This document shows positions 54,892 through 63,023 of a DNA stretch of 64,000 bases, piece after piece (the first letter of the stretch is position 1; each line of letters begins with the position of its first letter). Made by a program: the position numbers and the translations under genes. Below the pieces are notes generated by a model. The model saw only the letters and a list, made by a program, of their open reading frames with translations. It did not search any database and had not been told where the DNA came from. This stretch comes from Zhongshania aquatica (lineage in GTDB: Bacteria; Pseudomonadota; Gammaproteobacteria; Pseudomonadales; Spongiibacteraceae): assembly GCF_027257955.1 (NCBI RefSeq), contig NZ_JANZNQ010000002.1, positions 186,001 to 250,000 on the forward strand. Reading direction: 5' to 3'.

Positions 54892-55911
54892 TTATTCACC
54901 CCTCAAAAGATCGAGAATATCTAGCTCACATTCTGAAACACGGCGGCCGATAGCCACCCGTTCCAGCGAGCGCTCACGGCCGCTCAAATGCATATCGCAT
55001 TGGTATAGGCAGATGACTCCCCATTTAAGCACACCGAACAATTCCCAGAATTTAACCGCCACAGGATCAACCTCTCTGCTGCTGGCGCGCTCATAGGCTT
55101 TATATAAACTGGCACGATCACCAAAGCCACCGACAGGCTTATCGATGCGACCGAATCGCCATGAATTTACACAGAGCCAGCCCAAGTCCTCCATCGGGTC
55201 GCCGATATGAGACAGCTCCCAGTCGAGCACGGCACGAATGCCGTCTTCGCCCACCATTAAATTACCGTTGCGAAAGTCACCATGTACCAAGGTTTCCTCG
55301 GTGCAAGACGGAATATGTTCAGCAAGCCAACGGAAAGCGTATTCGAATACTGGTAGGGCTTGCTGATAACTCCGGTAGGCTTTCAGATAGAATTCAATCT
55401 GATCTGCTGCCAAGGCGTGATGTAGTCCCGACAAAGCATCTAAGGGCACGGCGTGAATGGCCGCCAAAATATCACCGCACTGCCCCGCCATCTCTTCGCG
55501 CGCCTGTGCGTAGCGTGGATCTTTTATTATTTTTTGTGGCAACGTCTCCCCTGCAATCGCTCGCATCAAAAACCCTTCGCCTAAGCCGTCCCCAGTTTGC
55601 AACTCAGTTATTATCTCCGGCGCAGGTACTCCGGCATCAAATGCCGCACCTATCACCTTAGCCTCAGCCGACTTACTAAGTGCACCACCGAACTGGCTGG
55701 CGTCGTGACCGCGACGAAGAATGAGCGCCTGTTCACTCCGAGAACTAAGGGCCGTAAAAATCCAAGTCTGGGCGGCAGCACCGCCCGTCAACCTTCGCAA
55801 ACCTTGAATACTAACGGGCTCATCCCACAGATTGGTGAGTACACTTTCTAGAGGTGTTTTTAAATGCTCAGGCGAATGGTCTTCCCCCTTCTCTGCTGAT
55901 GCCGCGCTCAC
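54892..55911 (-). CDS. APH-family kinase, LvaA-like (ACAD10/11 kinase type)
   Basis: A 339-residue phosphotransferase of the aminoglycoside-kinase fold. Catalytic segment VHGDFRNGNLMV and metal-binding VLDWELSHIGDPMEDLGWL are intact, as is the N-terminal LTGGAAAQTWIF loop. In this gene setting it should phosphorylate the 4-hydroxyl of a hydroxyacyl-CoA, as LvaA and the kinase domain of human ACAD10/11 do. It is not an antibiotic-resistance gene. The GTG start overlaps the stop of the dehydrogenase gene (GTGA). Confidence 0.88.
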   Translation of the reverse strand: MSAASAEKGEDHSPEHLKTPLESVLTNLWDEPVSIQGLRRLTGGAAAQTWIFTALSSRSEQALILRRGHDASQFGGALSKSAEAKVIGAAFDAGVPAPEIITELQTGDGLGEGFLMRAIAGETLPQKIIKDPRYAQAREEMAGQCGDILAAIHAVPLDALSGLHHALAADQIEFYLKAYRSYQQALPVFEYAFRWLAEHIPSCTEETLVHGDFRNGNLMVGEDGIRAVLDWELSHIGDPMEDLGWLCVNSWRFGRIDKPVGGFGDRASLYKAYERASSREVDPVAVKFWELFGVLKWGVICLYQCDMHLSGRERSLERVAIGRRVSECELDILDLLRGE

Positions 55912-57122
55912 AAATCACCCGCCCACTCTTCGTCACGCTCACCAAAATCCCAGCCTAGACCATTATCCCGATAGCGTTTTAACACCTGCTTTGCCACCGA
56001 TTGGATATGCACTTCATCTGGGCCGTCATATATGCGAGCCTCACGGGCATGACGATACATCCGACTCAATGGCGTGTCGTCGGTTAAACCGGCCGCGCCA
56101 TATACCTGAATTGCTCGATCCACCACGTTATGAAGCATTCGCGCACCGACAACTTTAATAGCGCCAATTTCGACCCGCGCGGCATCACCGCTATCTATAC
56201 AACGGGCGGCATGCAAAGTGAGCTGCCGACACGCTTGAATTTCAGCAAGACTATCAAACACATGCTGCTGCATGAGTTGCTTATCCGCGAGACTAGAACC
56301 AAAGGCACTGCGGTTGTGCAGCCGCTCACACATTAAATCGAAGGCCCGCTGGGCCTGCCCCAGCCAACGCATGCAGTGAAAAATTCGCCCTGGCCCTAGG
56401 CGTCGTTGGGCAATCACAAAACCCTCTCCGCGACCGCCGAGAAGGTGATGTTCCGGCACGCGAATATCCTTATATTTAACCTCAAAATGACCGCCACTCA
56501 TGCCTAGAAGCGGCGTATCTCTCACTATCTCGTAGCCCACACTGTCGGTGGGTACAAGAATCATACTAAAGGCTTTGTGGTCCGGCGCATCGGGCTCGGT
56601 ACGACACATAATGGTGGTGTAAGCAGCAATATCCGCCCCCGTGGTAAACCACTTGTGGCCATTTATTCGCCACATGCCCTCTTTAAGCACCGCGCTGGTT
56701 TGTAATTGAGTAGGGTCTGAACTCGCTAGGGCAGGCTCAGTCATCGCAAAGCTCGGACAAATTTCGCCGGCCACTAAAGGCTTTAAATACTGCTCTTGCT
56801 GCTGTGGTGATGCGTATTGTTTGAGCATCAGCGAGTCTTGCAGTGAATAGGTGCCAAACACCCTTTGCGCATACTCAGATCGACCAATTACTTCATTGAT
56901 ATACACATAATCGAGAAAGGGCATACCCTGCCCGCCGATGTCTTTCGGGTGCCCCAAAGCCCAGAGTCCCTCGGCTTTGGCGGCGGTCATCAATTCCGCC
57001 AGCTTTGCCTCGGAGGCAGCTTTCTCTGCTCCCTGCAATACCGCTTCTGCAGGGTATATACGCTGCTCCAAAAATTCCTTAGTTCGTTGACGCACCCCAA
57101 ACCACGCTGCCGATCCGCTCAC
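55908..57122 (-). CDS. Acyl-CoA dehydrogenase, LvaC-like (ACAD10/11 type)
   Basis: A 404-residue acyl-CoA-dehydrogenase-fold protein. It has FAMTEPALASSDPTQL, GHKWFTTGADI and a C-terminal AARIYDGPDEVH-like stretch (seen as REARIYDGPDEVHIQ) typical of ACAD10/11 and LvaC. Those enzymes remove phosphate from 4-phosphoacyl-CoA to give the enoyl-CoA and do not carry out net oxidation. It starts at GTG with GGAG seven bases before. First gene of the three-gene module, with a promoter region shared with the divergent VOC gene. Confidence 0.88.
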   Translation of the reverse strand: MSGSAAWFGVRQRTKEFLEQRIYPAEAVLQGAEKAASEAKLAELMTAAKAEGLWALGHPKDIGGQGMPFLDYVYINEVIGRSEYAQRVFGTYSLQDSLMLKQYASPQQQEQYLKPLVAGEICPSFAMTEPALASSDPTQLQTSAVLKEGMWRINGHKWFTTGADIAAYTTIMCRTEPDAPDHKAFSMILVPTDSVGYEIVRDTPLLGMSGGHFEVKYKDIRVPEHHLLGGRGEGFVIAQRRLGPGRIFHCMRWLGQAQRAFDLMCERLHNRSAFGSSLADKQLMQQHVFDSLAEIQACRQLTLHAARCIDSGDAARVEIGAIKVVGARMLHNVVDRAIQVYGAAGLTDDTPLSRMYRHAREARIYDGPDEVHIQSVAKQVLKRYRDNGLGWDFGERDEEWAGDL

Positions 57123-57192
57123 GACACACTCCTATTTTTATGATTATGACCGTCGACAATACAAACAAGACGCCTTTTTATTGTCAAGTAAA

Positions 57193-57220
57193 TTGACTTT
57201 ATATATGATAACCATATTAT
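57193..57220 (+). promoter_or_regulatory. Probable promoter of the VOC gene
   Basis: TTGACT (57193-57198) and TATTAT (57215-57220) with 16 bases between. The short inverted repeat GTCAA/TTGAC overlaps the -35. On the other strand TTGACA also occurs here (57186-57181), for the LvaC-like gene. Confidence 0.55.
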
Positions 57221-57276
57221 CGCCAAGACCCACTAACAATAACAACGAAAGCCTAGCCTAAAGTAGCGAGATAAGT

Positions 57277-57840
57277 ATGACTTCATCATTAAAGCCATTA
57301 AACAATATTCATCATGCCGCCTATCGCTGTCGTGATGCCGAGCAAACACGCTGGTTTTACGAAGACATACTAGGACTAAAATTAGCAGCAGCCTTTGAAG
57401 AAGACATCGACTTTGGCGAAGGTCTTGGTCGCAACCGCAATTTTTTGCATATTTTCTTTGAAATGGGAGACGGCAACTATTTAGCTTTCTTCGACGAACC
57501 CGGCATTTCAAAAGAAGCGGATTTTAGCCGTAAAGACAGTTTCGATATGCATTTGGCGCTGGAAGCGGAAAGCATGGACGACTTGTTAGCCTGGCACAAA
57601 CGCATTAACGACGCGGGAAAAACCTGCCTTGGCCCGGTGGATCACGGTTTTGTTCACTCGGTCTATATGTACGACCCCAACGGCATACAGGTCGAAATTA
57701 CCTGCCGTGCGAAAGACCCGTCACTAATGCAACAGCACACCGACGACGCGAGGAGCTCTTTGGCAGCGTGGACCGAAAAAACTCGTCCACTCAAAGAAGA
57801 AACCTTTGGTGCAGCTAAAATTGATAAACGCGCCCGCTAA
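57277..57840 (+). CDS. VOC-superfamily (glyoxalase/extradiol dioxygenase-like) protein
   Basis: A 187-residue vicinal-oxygen-chelate protein. NIHHAAYRCRDAEQTRWFYEDILGL begins the first beta-alpha-beta module, with a metal-ligand His. The second module holds HGFVHSVYMYDPNGIQVEI, with Glu in the usual ligand position. It may be an isomerase, lyase or ring-cleavage enzyme; sequence alone does not decide. It is divergent from the LvaC-like gene and followed by the convergent MarR gene, so it could belong to the same catabolic theme. Confidence 0.85.
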   Translation: MTSSLKPLNNIHHAAYRCRDAEQTRWFYEDILGLKLAAAFEEDIDFGEGLGRNRNFLHIFFEMGDGNYLAFFDEPGISKEADFSRKDSFDMHLALEAESMDDLLAWHKRINDAGKTCLGPVDHGFVHSVYMYDPNGIQVEITCRAKDPSLMQQHTDDARSSLAAWTEKTRPLKEETFGAAKIDKRAR

Positions 57841-57870
57841 AAAGCGGACAGTACCGAAAAGCCCACAACG

Positions 57871-58323
57871 TTAGACCGGCGGCACAACCACAATTGGTCC
57901 CCAGCCTTTACTGAGCGCCTGCTTCAATTGCTTTAACTGCGCCTTGCCAATGCGGTTACCGAGTTCGTCTTCTATACCAATAATCGCTTTTTCAGCGTCT
58001 TGACGAATTCTGTCAGCGGCGCTACTAAACTGAACAATTTTAGCCCGTCGGTCATCGGGGTCTGGCACTAGCTCCAGTAATCCGTCGTCTTTCATGCCCT
58101 GTAGTAGCTGATGAATAGCCTGCCGGCTGACACCTAAATTACGGGCCAAAAAAGCAGGACGGTTAATACCCACGGTAACGCTGATCATAATCATCGACTT
58201 GGTGCGATTCATCCGCTCCCAGCCCGCGGCCTCAAGACTCGCCTGCAGACTCTCATCCATCCAAAACAGGGCATAGGCTAAGGTGCCAATTAAAAAGTCC
58301 TGATGCTCGGCTATTTTTTTCAT
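57871..58323 (-). CDS. MarR-family transcriptional regulator
   Basis: A 150-residue winged-helix regulator. The DNA-binding helix region reads PAFLARNLGVSRQAIHQLLQGMKDDGLLEL, with the wing PDPDDRRAKIV. It is divergent from the alpha/beta hydrolase gene with 222 bases between and probably controls that gene and itself. The ligand is unknown. Confidence 0.92.
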   Translation of the reverse strand: MKKIAEHQDFLIGTLAYALFWMDESLQASLEAAGWERMNRTKSMIMISVTVGINRPAFLARNLGVSRQAIHQLLQGMKDDGLLELVPDPDDRRAKIVQFSSAADRIRQDAEKAIIGIEDELGNRIGKAQLKQLKQALSKGWGPIVVVPPV

Positions 58324-58475
58324 TCAATTTTCCATTCTCTACTTTGGCCAAAACGATGCTAGAAACGCTCGCCAAGAAAAAGCTTTTTATATGAACAGTT
58401 TTGTATGCAGGCTCTATTGTATGTCGTATATGGGCAAAACACCTAGCTTAACCGCACCCAAAATAGTAAAGATAA

Positions 58476-58504
58476 TTGACAACTAATCTGGAAATTGGTG
58501 TACT
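58476..58504 (+). promoter_or_regulatory. Probable promoter of the hydrolase gene
   Basis: A consensus TTGACA (58476-58481) and TGTACT (58499-58504, 4 of 6) with 17 bases between, about 40 bases before the start. It lies in the MarR/hydrolase divergent region. Confidence 0.5.
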
Positions 58505-58545
58505 GCTAACTATCATTTTATTGAACATCTACAGCGAGTATCGCC

Positions 58546-59715
58546 ATGACTAATAAGAAAAAAGCCTACGAGCGCGTACCCTATTTAATTTTCTATCAGG
58601 ACAAAAGCCCGTTTAAAGAAACCTACGGCGGTCCGATGGACTTTGGCGCACTTAAGTCGCACCTGCTGCGCCCAGCAGAGCCAAAAACCAATAATGTTAT
58701 TGTGTTTATGCACCCCGTGGGCGGCGGCGAATACCTGCCCATGATTACCGAGCTGGCTAAAGCTGGCTATCCCGTTATTTACTGCCAGAGCCGCTACCCC
58801 GGCAACGATACCGCCTTAATCATGGAGAAGGTCGTCATTGACCTTGGCAACTGCATTCGTCACGCCAAAGAGAAATTCGGCTTCAACAAGGTTATTTTGG
58901 CGGGCTGGAGTGGCGGTGGCTCGCTGTCGATGTTCTACCAAAGTCAGGCCGAGAACCCCACTATCACCGAAACACCCGCTGGTGATGCTGTGGATCTAAC
59001 AATACAAGGTTTAATTCCCGCCGACGGTATTATGATGTTGGCCGCCCACATTAGCCGCACACATACCTTAACGGAGTGGATGGACGCCTCTGTTCTAGAC
59101 GAGCAAGACCCAAGCCAGCGCGATCCTGAACTCGATCTATACAATCCGCAAAACCCCAATCAGCCGCCCTATTCCGCCGCATTTTTAGCACGCTATCGAG
59201 CAGCCCAAATTGCCCGCAATCGCAAAATTACGGCGTGGGTTAAAAACAAGCTTGCAGATTTAAAAGACAGCTGCCGCCCGAATGATGAATTCGCCTTTGT
59301 AGTACATGGCACGATGGCCGATCCTCGCTGGCTGGACCCCACCATCGATGCCAATGACCGTAAGCCGCGCTGGTGTTACCTAGGCGATCCTGAGGTGGTC
59401 AATAATGGCCCCGTCGGACTTGCTCGCTTTTGCACGCTGCGTAGCTGGCTGTCACAATGGAGTTACGACGACTCCAATGCCGACGGCTTACGCTGCGCAC
59501 AGGCCATTACCGTACCCGCTTTGGTTATTGGTAATAGCGCCGATGACGCCTGCACGCCGAGCCACACCACGCGGATATTTGACGCCATCGCCCACGACAA
59601 CAAGGAAATGCACGAGATTAAGGGCGCCACACATTATTATTTCGGCCAAGAAGCACAGCTAAAAGAAGCGATTCATCTCTGTGGCGACTGGCTGGCACGA
59701 AAGGATTTGCTATAA
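58546..59715 (+). CDS. Alpha/beta-hydrolase
   Basis: A 389-residue hydrolase without signal peptide. The nucleophile elbow is GWSGGGS (Ser around residue 125). An acidic residue in NSADDACTPSH and His in GATHYYFGQE complete a plausible triad. An insert of about 100 residues between strands 6 and 7 (DASVLDEQDPSQRD... to NKLADLKDSC) forms a lid. Probable ester or lactone substrate, possibly induced through the divergent MarR gene. It ends eight bases from the convergent rnk gene. Confidence 0.88.
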   Translation: MTNKKKAYERVPYLIFYQDKSPFKETYGGPMDFGALKSHLLRPAEPKTNNVIVFMHPVGGGEYLPMITELAKAGYPVIYCQSRYPGNDTALIMEKVVIDLGNCIRHAKEKFGFNKVILAGWSGGGSLSMFYQSQAENPTITETPAGDAVDLTIQGLIPADGIMMLAAHISRTHTLTEWMDASVLDEQDPSQRDPELDLYNPQNPNQPPYSAAFLARYRAAQIARNRKITAWVKNKLADLKDSCRPNDEFAFVVHGTMADPRWLDPTIDANDRKPRWCYLGDPEVVNNGPVGLARFCTLRSWLSQWSYDDSNADGLRCAQAITVPALVIGNSADDACTPSHTTRIFDAIAHDNKEMHEIKGATHYYFGQEAQLKEAIHLCGDWLARKDLL

Positions 59716-59723
59716 ACCAACCC

Positions 59724-60146
59724 CTATCCCACCCTCACCGTTTGACGGCGCTCGCTTTTACAGACCGGAATATCGATACTCTGTACAGACATGCGCCGGA
59801 CCTTTCCATTGAGTAAAGGCCATTCTATTTCACTACCCTTACGCAAGCCCAAAAGCGCACAACCCACCGGTGACAGAACTGATATTTTTAATAAGGTGAC
59901 GTTTGCCTGCCAAGGCATCACTAAGGTCACCTTGGTTTCAGTTAGTAAATCCAAGTCTAGGAAGGTAACTTGCGAATCTACACAGACAAAATCGTTGCAA
60001 AAATCAGCATCTTCAACGATTTCCGCTCGGTCCAATTCAGACTGCAGATCTTTTGCCGCATCTGAGCGATTGCGCCGTATAAATTCGCTTAAAACTTGAT
60101 AATCGGTTTGCTTTACAAAAATAGGAATATGGGACAAATCTTGCAT
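59724..60146 (-). CDS. rnk: Nucleoside diphosphate kinase regulator (Rnk), GreA/B C-domain family
   Basis: A 140-residue protein related to the Gre factors. It has a short N-terminal helical hairpin (about 14-45) and the FKBP-like GreA/GreB C-terminal domain with VDSQVTFLDLD and LSPVGCALLGLRKGSEIEW. It can bind RNA polymerase but lacks the long Gre coiled coil, so it would not stimulate transcript cleavage. It stands alone. Confidence 0.9.
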   Translation of the reverse strand: MQDLSHIPIFVKQTDYQVLSEFIRRNRSDAAKDLQSELDRAEIVEDADFCNDFVCVDSQVTFLDLDLLTETKVTLVMPWQANVTLLKISVLSPVGCALLGLRKGSEIEWPLLNGKVRRMSVQSIDIPVCKSERRQTVRVG

Positions 60147-60476
60147 GATGTTCTCCGTAGCAAAACTCAGCGATAGTTAATAATATCGGCTACTAATAAT
60201 TAAAAAATTAGATTGAGAGCATTGCGGGCGACTGAGTAAAACTCAATCGCCTTAGGAGAGGAAGGCGGCAGAAATCCCAGCGCAAACGGCACCGAAATTG
60301 AAATTTTTAACTGCAGAAAATAGTAAACAATTCATTGGAGTGAGACTACCAGCTTTTAAAAACTTAGCAAGAGCCCAGCAGCGCATATGAACAAGACAAG
60401 ACCTAGCTAAGTGACGCTATTCACTGTTTTTTATGCAAGGCGTGTCAGGAGCGTAAATCTGACACGCCCTCGACAG
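60147..60476. other. Non-coding region with hairpin after the FAD-oxidase gene
   Basis: No gene. A 9-bp stem GGCGTGTCA / TGACACGCC (60439-60447, 60460-60468, 12-base loop) lies directly after the stop of the FAD oxidase and may terminate it; no T-run is seen. The rest probably holds the rnk promoter. Confidence 0.5.
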
Positions 60477-62969
60477 CTAATAATCAAATATATGTTCTAA
60501 ACTGAACCCCGCGCTTTGCACATCAAGTATAAATTGCGACAGATCAGATACCGCGACCATAGCGACAACGCGCTGCTGACTGGTGTTAGTTACCAAGCTC
60601 GACCGAAACAATTCTTGCGCCGGCAACTTAGAAATATCAGCGCCTGTATCTGTCAGCAAAGACACCGCAATTTGGTGATTGCCAGAGATATCACTGATCG
60701 TCCACTCGGTTTTCAAAAATTGGGGCATAATCGCGGTAAAGCCGCCCCAGCGGGGTACTGACATCAGGTAGTCATCACCACCTGTTGCAATAATTTCTGC
60801 GCCCTCAGGTTCTTTCGGTAGGCGAATGCTATTGGACTGGACTCGCTGCGCGGTGAGGTAAATCCGCTTATCGGTCTCTCCGTAGTTTGATTGCGCAGCG
60901 TACTTGATTAATTTGGCATAAAGGGATTTGACGGTAAACTCCGCACTAAAAAACAGTTTCCGCTCCCATTTGCGAAACGCGTGTTCACCCCACCAGGGTG
61001 TTTCCTGCCAAATTCGATCTCGCCAGCTAGCAAAGTCAAATTCATACCAAGGCTCGTCAAATATTAATTCACTGTAAGCGCGATGGGCCTGCTGAACCAA
61101 TATATCTTCTGGCGTGTCTTCGCCATCTGCCAGCCAGCGACTGAAGCGCCCGACGCTGCCTTCATACGCACCCTTCAGCATATACTCTAGAGTTGTGCTA
61201 ATGCCGATAACCCGCAGCATGGTGCGATATTCCGAATTAGCCGGGTAGTTCTCTGCGCTAATCGCCACCACTCGGTCGTAAAGAGCCCAATATTCCTCAA
61301 TGCTCGCCATAAACGGAAAGCGACTGGGGTCACCACCTGCAGCCAAGTAGTCTGCATATTCCTTGGGCTGAAATACTAAATACCACTCAGGAATGGTCAA
61401 CAAGGTTTGTTCTACTGGCCGATAATAATCTGTGACATTTTGACGAGCTTCAGACATTAAATCCGTATTGAAGGGGTAGTACTTGGCCCAAAGCATATTC
61501 ACAAAGCGGTTATTAGGATCTAGTCGCCATTTAAGCCCAAAATAGTCCTTTGCGCCTGGGTATGCGGCCTTAAACTGCTCGGTACTGGCCTGTAATTGAT
61601 ACGGTAAATAGTAGGCGCCGCCCACCGCGATTACCGCGTCGATCATTTCACTACTCCACACACTTACCGCCTCTTTAGCAGCGGCGTCGGTTCCTTGACG
61701 ATAGTAGACCACAAAGGCAAACACCTCATTCCGCGCCCAGGACAAGAGCGTGTTGGTATCAGCTTTGGCGTGACGAATACTAACGTTAATAATATTGGCC
61801 TTGTTACGCTGAAAAATGTCACGCATTTGCGGCACAAATTCGTCAAACCGCTCTACCGGCACAAAGTACTCACGCAGACCGTAGGTGAACTCTGAGCGGT
61901 CATCCGGCTCTAACTCAGCAACGTCATAGCTGGCCTCATAATTTCGCCACACAACCTTTGTGGGAAAGTACACTATCGGGTCTATCAGATGCTGACGCGC
62001 CCATTTGCCAAAATTGGACGAGGCCACAAATTTCTCTAGCGCCACTTCTAAGCGATAGCCCTTATCTTGTGGTATCAACCGCTCAATTTCGGTCACTGCC
62101 TTATCGCTGGTATACCAGCTCACGTCCCGTAGCTCGGTAAAATCGGGGGGATAGATATCGGCGTTGTGAAACACCACTTCGTTATTATCGCGGATAGCAT
62201 CACGAAAATACGTCGCGTACTTCTCGATCGGCATTACCTTAACTCTGCGCTCTACTGGGACATTGTCTTCTAGCTGCAAAGTCGCCTCAGTGATAACACC
62301 AAGGCCGCCGTACCCACCGATGGCGCCATAAAAAATATCGGCATTTTCCGTGGGAGAGGCATCAACTATTGATCCGTCGGCCAACACTAATTTAAGACTC
62401 AACACTGAACCAACCAATGGCCCCTCGCCAATATAGCGACCGTGAACATTGACACTTAGCGAGCCACCAACAGTAAAGTTGGCGTAGGTCTGCATGATTT
62501 TTATCGACAAATTATGGGGATCGATTTCAGCCTGCAATTGCCGCCAACTGATACCGGACTGCACCGTGACTTGTTTCTGAACCGTATCTAGCGCCAATAC
62601 TTTATTAAAGCGGCGCATATCAATATGAAGACTGTCTGGGTAAGCGGTCTGGCCGCCCTGACTATAGCGTCCACCGCCAATTGAAATACGCCCGCTGGTA
62701 CTGCGAATCGCATCTTGAATTTCCTCGACGCTCTGCGGAGCAATCACCCTACCTACCCGCACCGCGTTTAAATGCGTCACATCATTAACAACATGTACCA
62801 GGCGTGGTGCCACAAACTCGTCATCCCCAGATCGGATAACCACGACCGTGGTCGCCACCGCAGCCAACACTGCGACAAACACCGCGAGCAAGACTATACT
62901 TTTAATCAATCGCCAACATAGGCTAACGCTACGACGCCATTTTGAAGTAGAAAAATCGGACAAGCTCAA
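60477..62969 (-). CDS. Membrane-anchored FAD-linked oxidase fused to an unknown C-terminal domain
   Basis: An 830-residue protein. One transmembrane helix (about 21-45) puts the rest in the periplasm. Residues about 70-240 are a PCMH-type FAD-binding domain (GRISIGGGRYSQGGQ, GGSLSVNVHGRYIGEGPLVGSV, IGGYGGLGVIT), related to sugar-lactone oxidases and DHCR24. A substrate domain reaches to about 515 (WRLDPNNRFVNMLW). The last ~315 residues (from DYYRPVEQTLLTIPEWYLVFQPKEY) do not match any domain I know. It is divergent from the Tat methyltransferase-like gene. The substrate is unknown. Confidence 0.85.
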   Translation of the reverse strand: MSLSDFSTSKWRRSVSLCWRLIKSIVLLAVFVAVLAAVATTVVVIRSGDDEFVAPRLVHVVNDVTHLNAVRVGRVIAPQSVEEIQDAIRSTSGRISIGGGRYSQGGQTAYPDSLHIDMRRFNKVLALDTVQKQVTVQSGISWRQLQAEIDPHNLSIKIMQTYANFTVGGSLSVNVHGRYIGEGPLVGSVLSLKLVLADGSIVDASPTENADIFYGAIGGYGGLGVITEATLQLEDNVPVERRVKVMPIEKYATYFRDAIRDNNEVVFHNADIYPPDFTELRDVSWYTSDKAVTEIERLIPQDKGYRLEVALEKFVASSNFGKWARQHLIDPIVYFPTKVVWRNYEASYDVAELEPDDRSEFTYGLREYFVPVERFDEFVPQMRDIFQRNKANIINVSIRHAKADTNTLLSWARNEVFAFVVYYRQGTDAAAKEAVSVWSSEMIDAVIAVGGAYYLPYQLQASTEQFKAAYPGAKDYFGLKWRLDPNNRFVNMLWAKYYPFNTDLMSEARQNVTDYYRPVEQTLLTIPEWYLVFQPKEYADYLAAGGDPSRFPFMASIEEYWALYDRVVAISAENYPANSEYRTMLRVIGISTTLEYMLKGAYEGSVGRFSRWLADGEDTPEDILVQQAHRAYSELIFDEPWYEFDFASWRDRIWQETPWWGEHAFRKWERKLFFSAEFTVKSLYAKLIKYAAQSNYGETDKRIYLTAQRVQSNSIRLPKEPEGAEIIATGGDDYLMSVPRWGGFTAIMPQFLKTEWTISDISGNHQIAVSLLTDTGADISKLPAQELFRSSLVTNTSQQRVVAMVAVSDLSQFILDVQSAGFSLEHIFDY

Positions 62970-63023
62970 ACTCCCGTTTTAATGTATAACAGCAGAATTC
63001 CTGTTAACGCAGTGAGCAAATAT

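Noticed and set aside
54892-55911. Aminoglycoside-resistance gene
   Set aside because: The APH fold is present, but the gene context (ACAD10/11-type enzyme and DUF6285) marks it as an LvaA-like acyl-CoA kinase.
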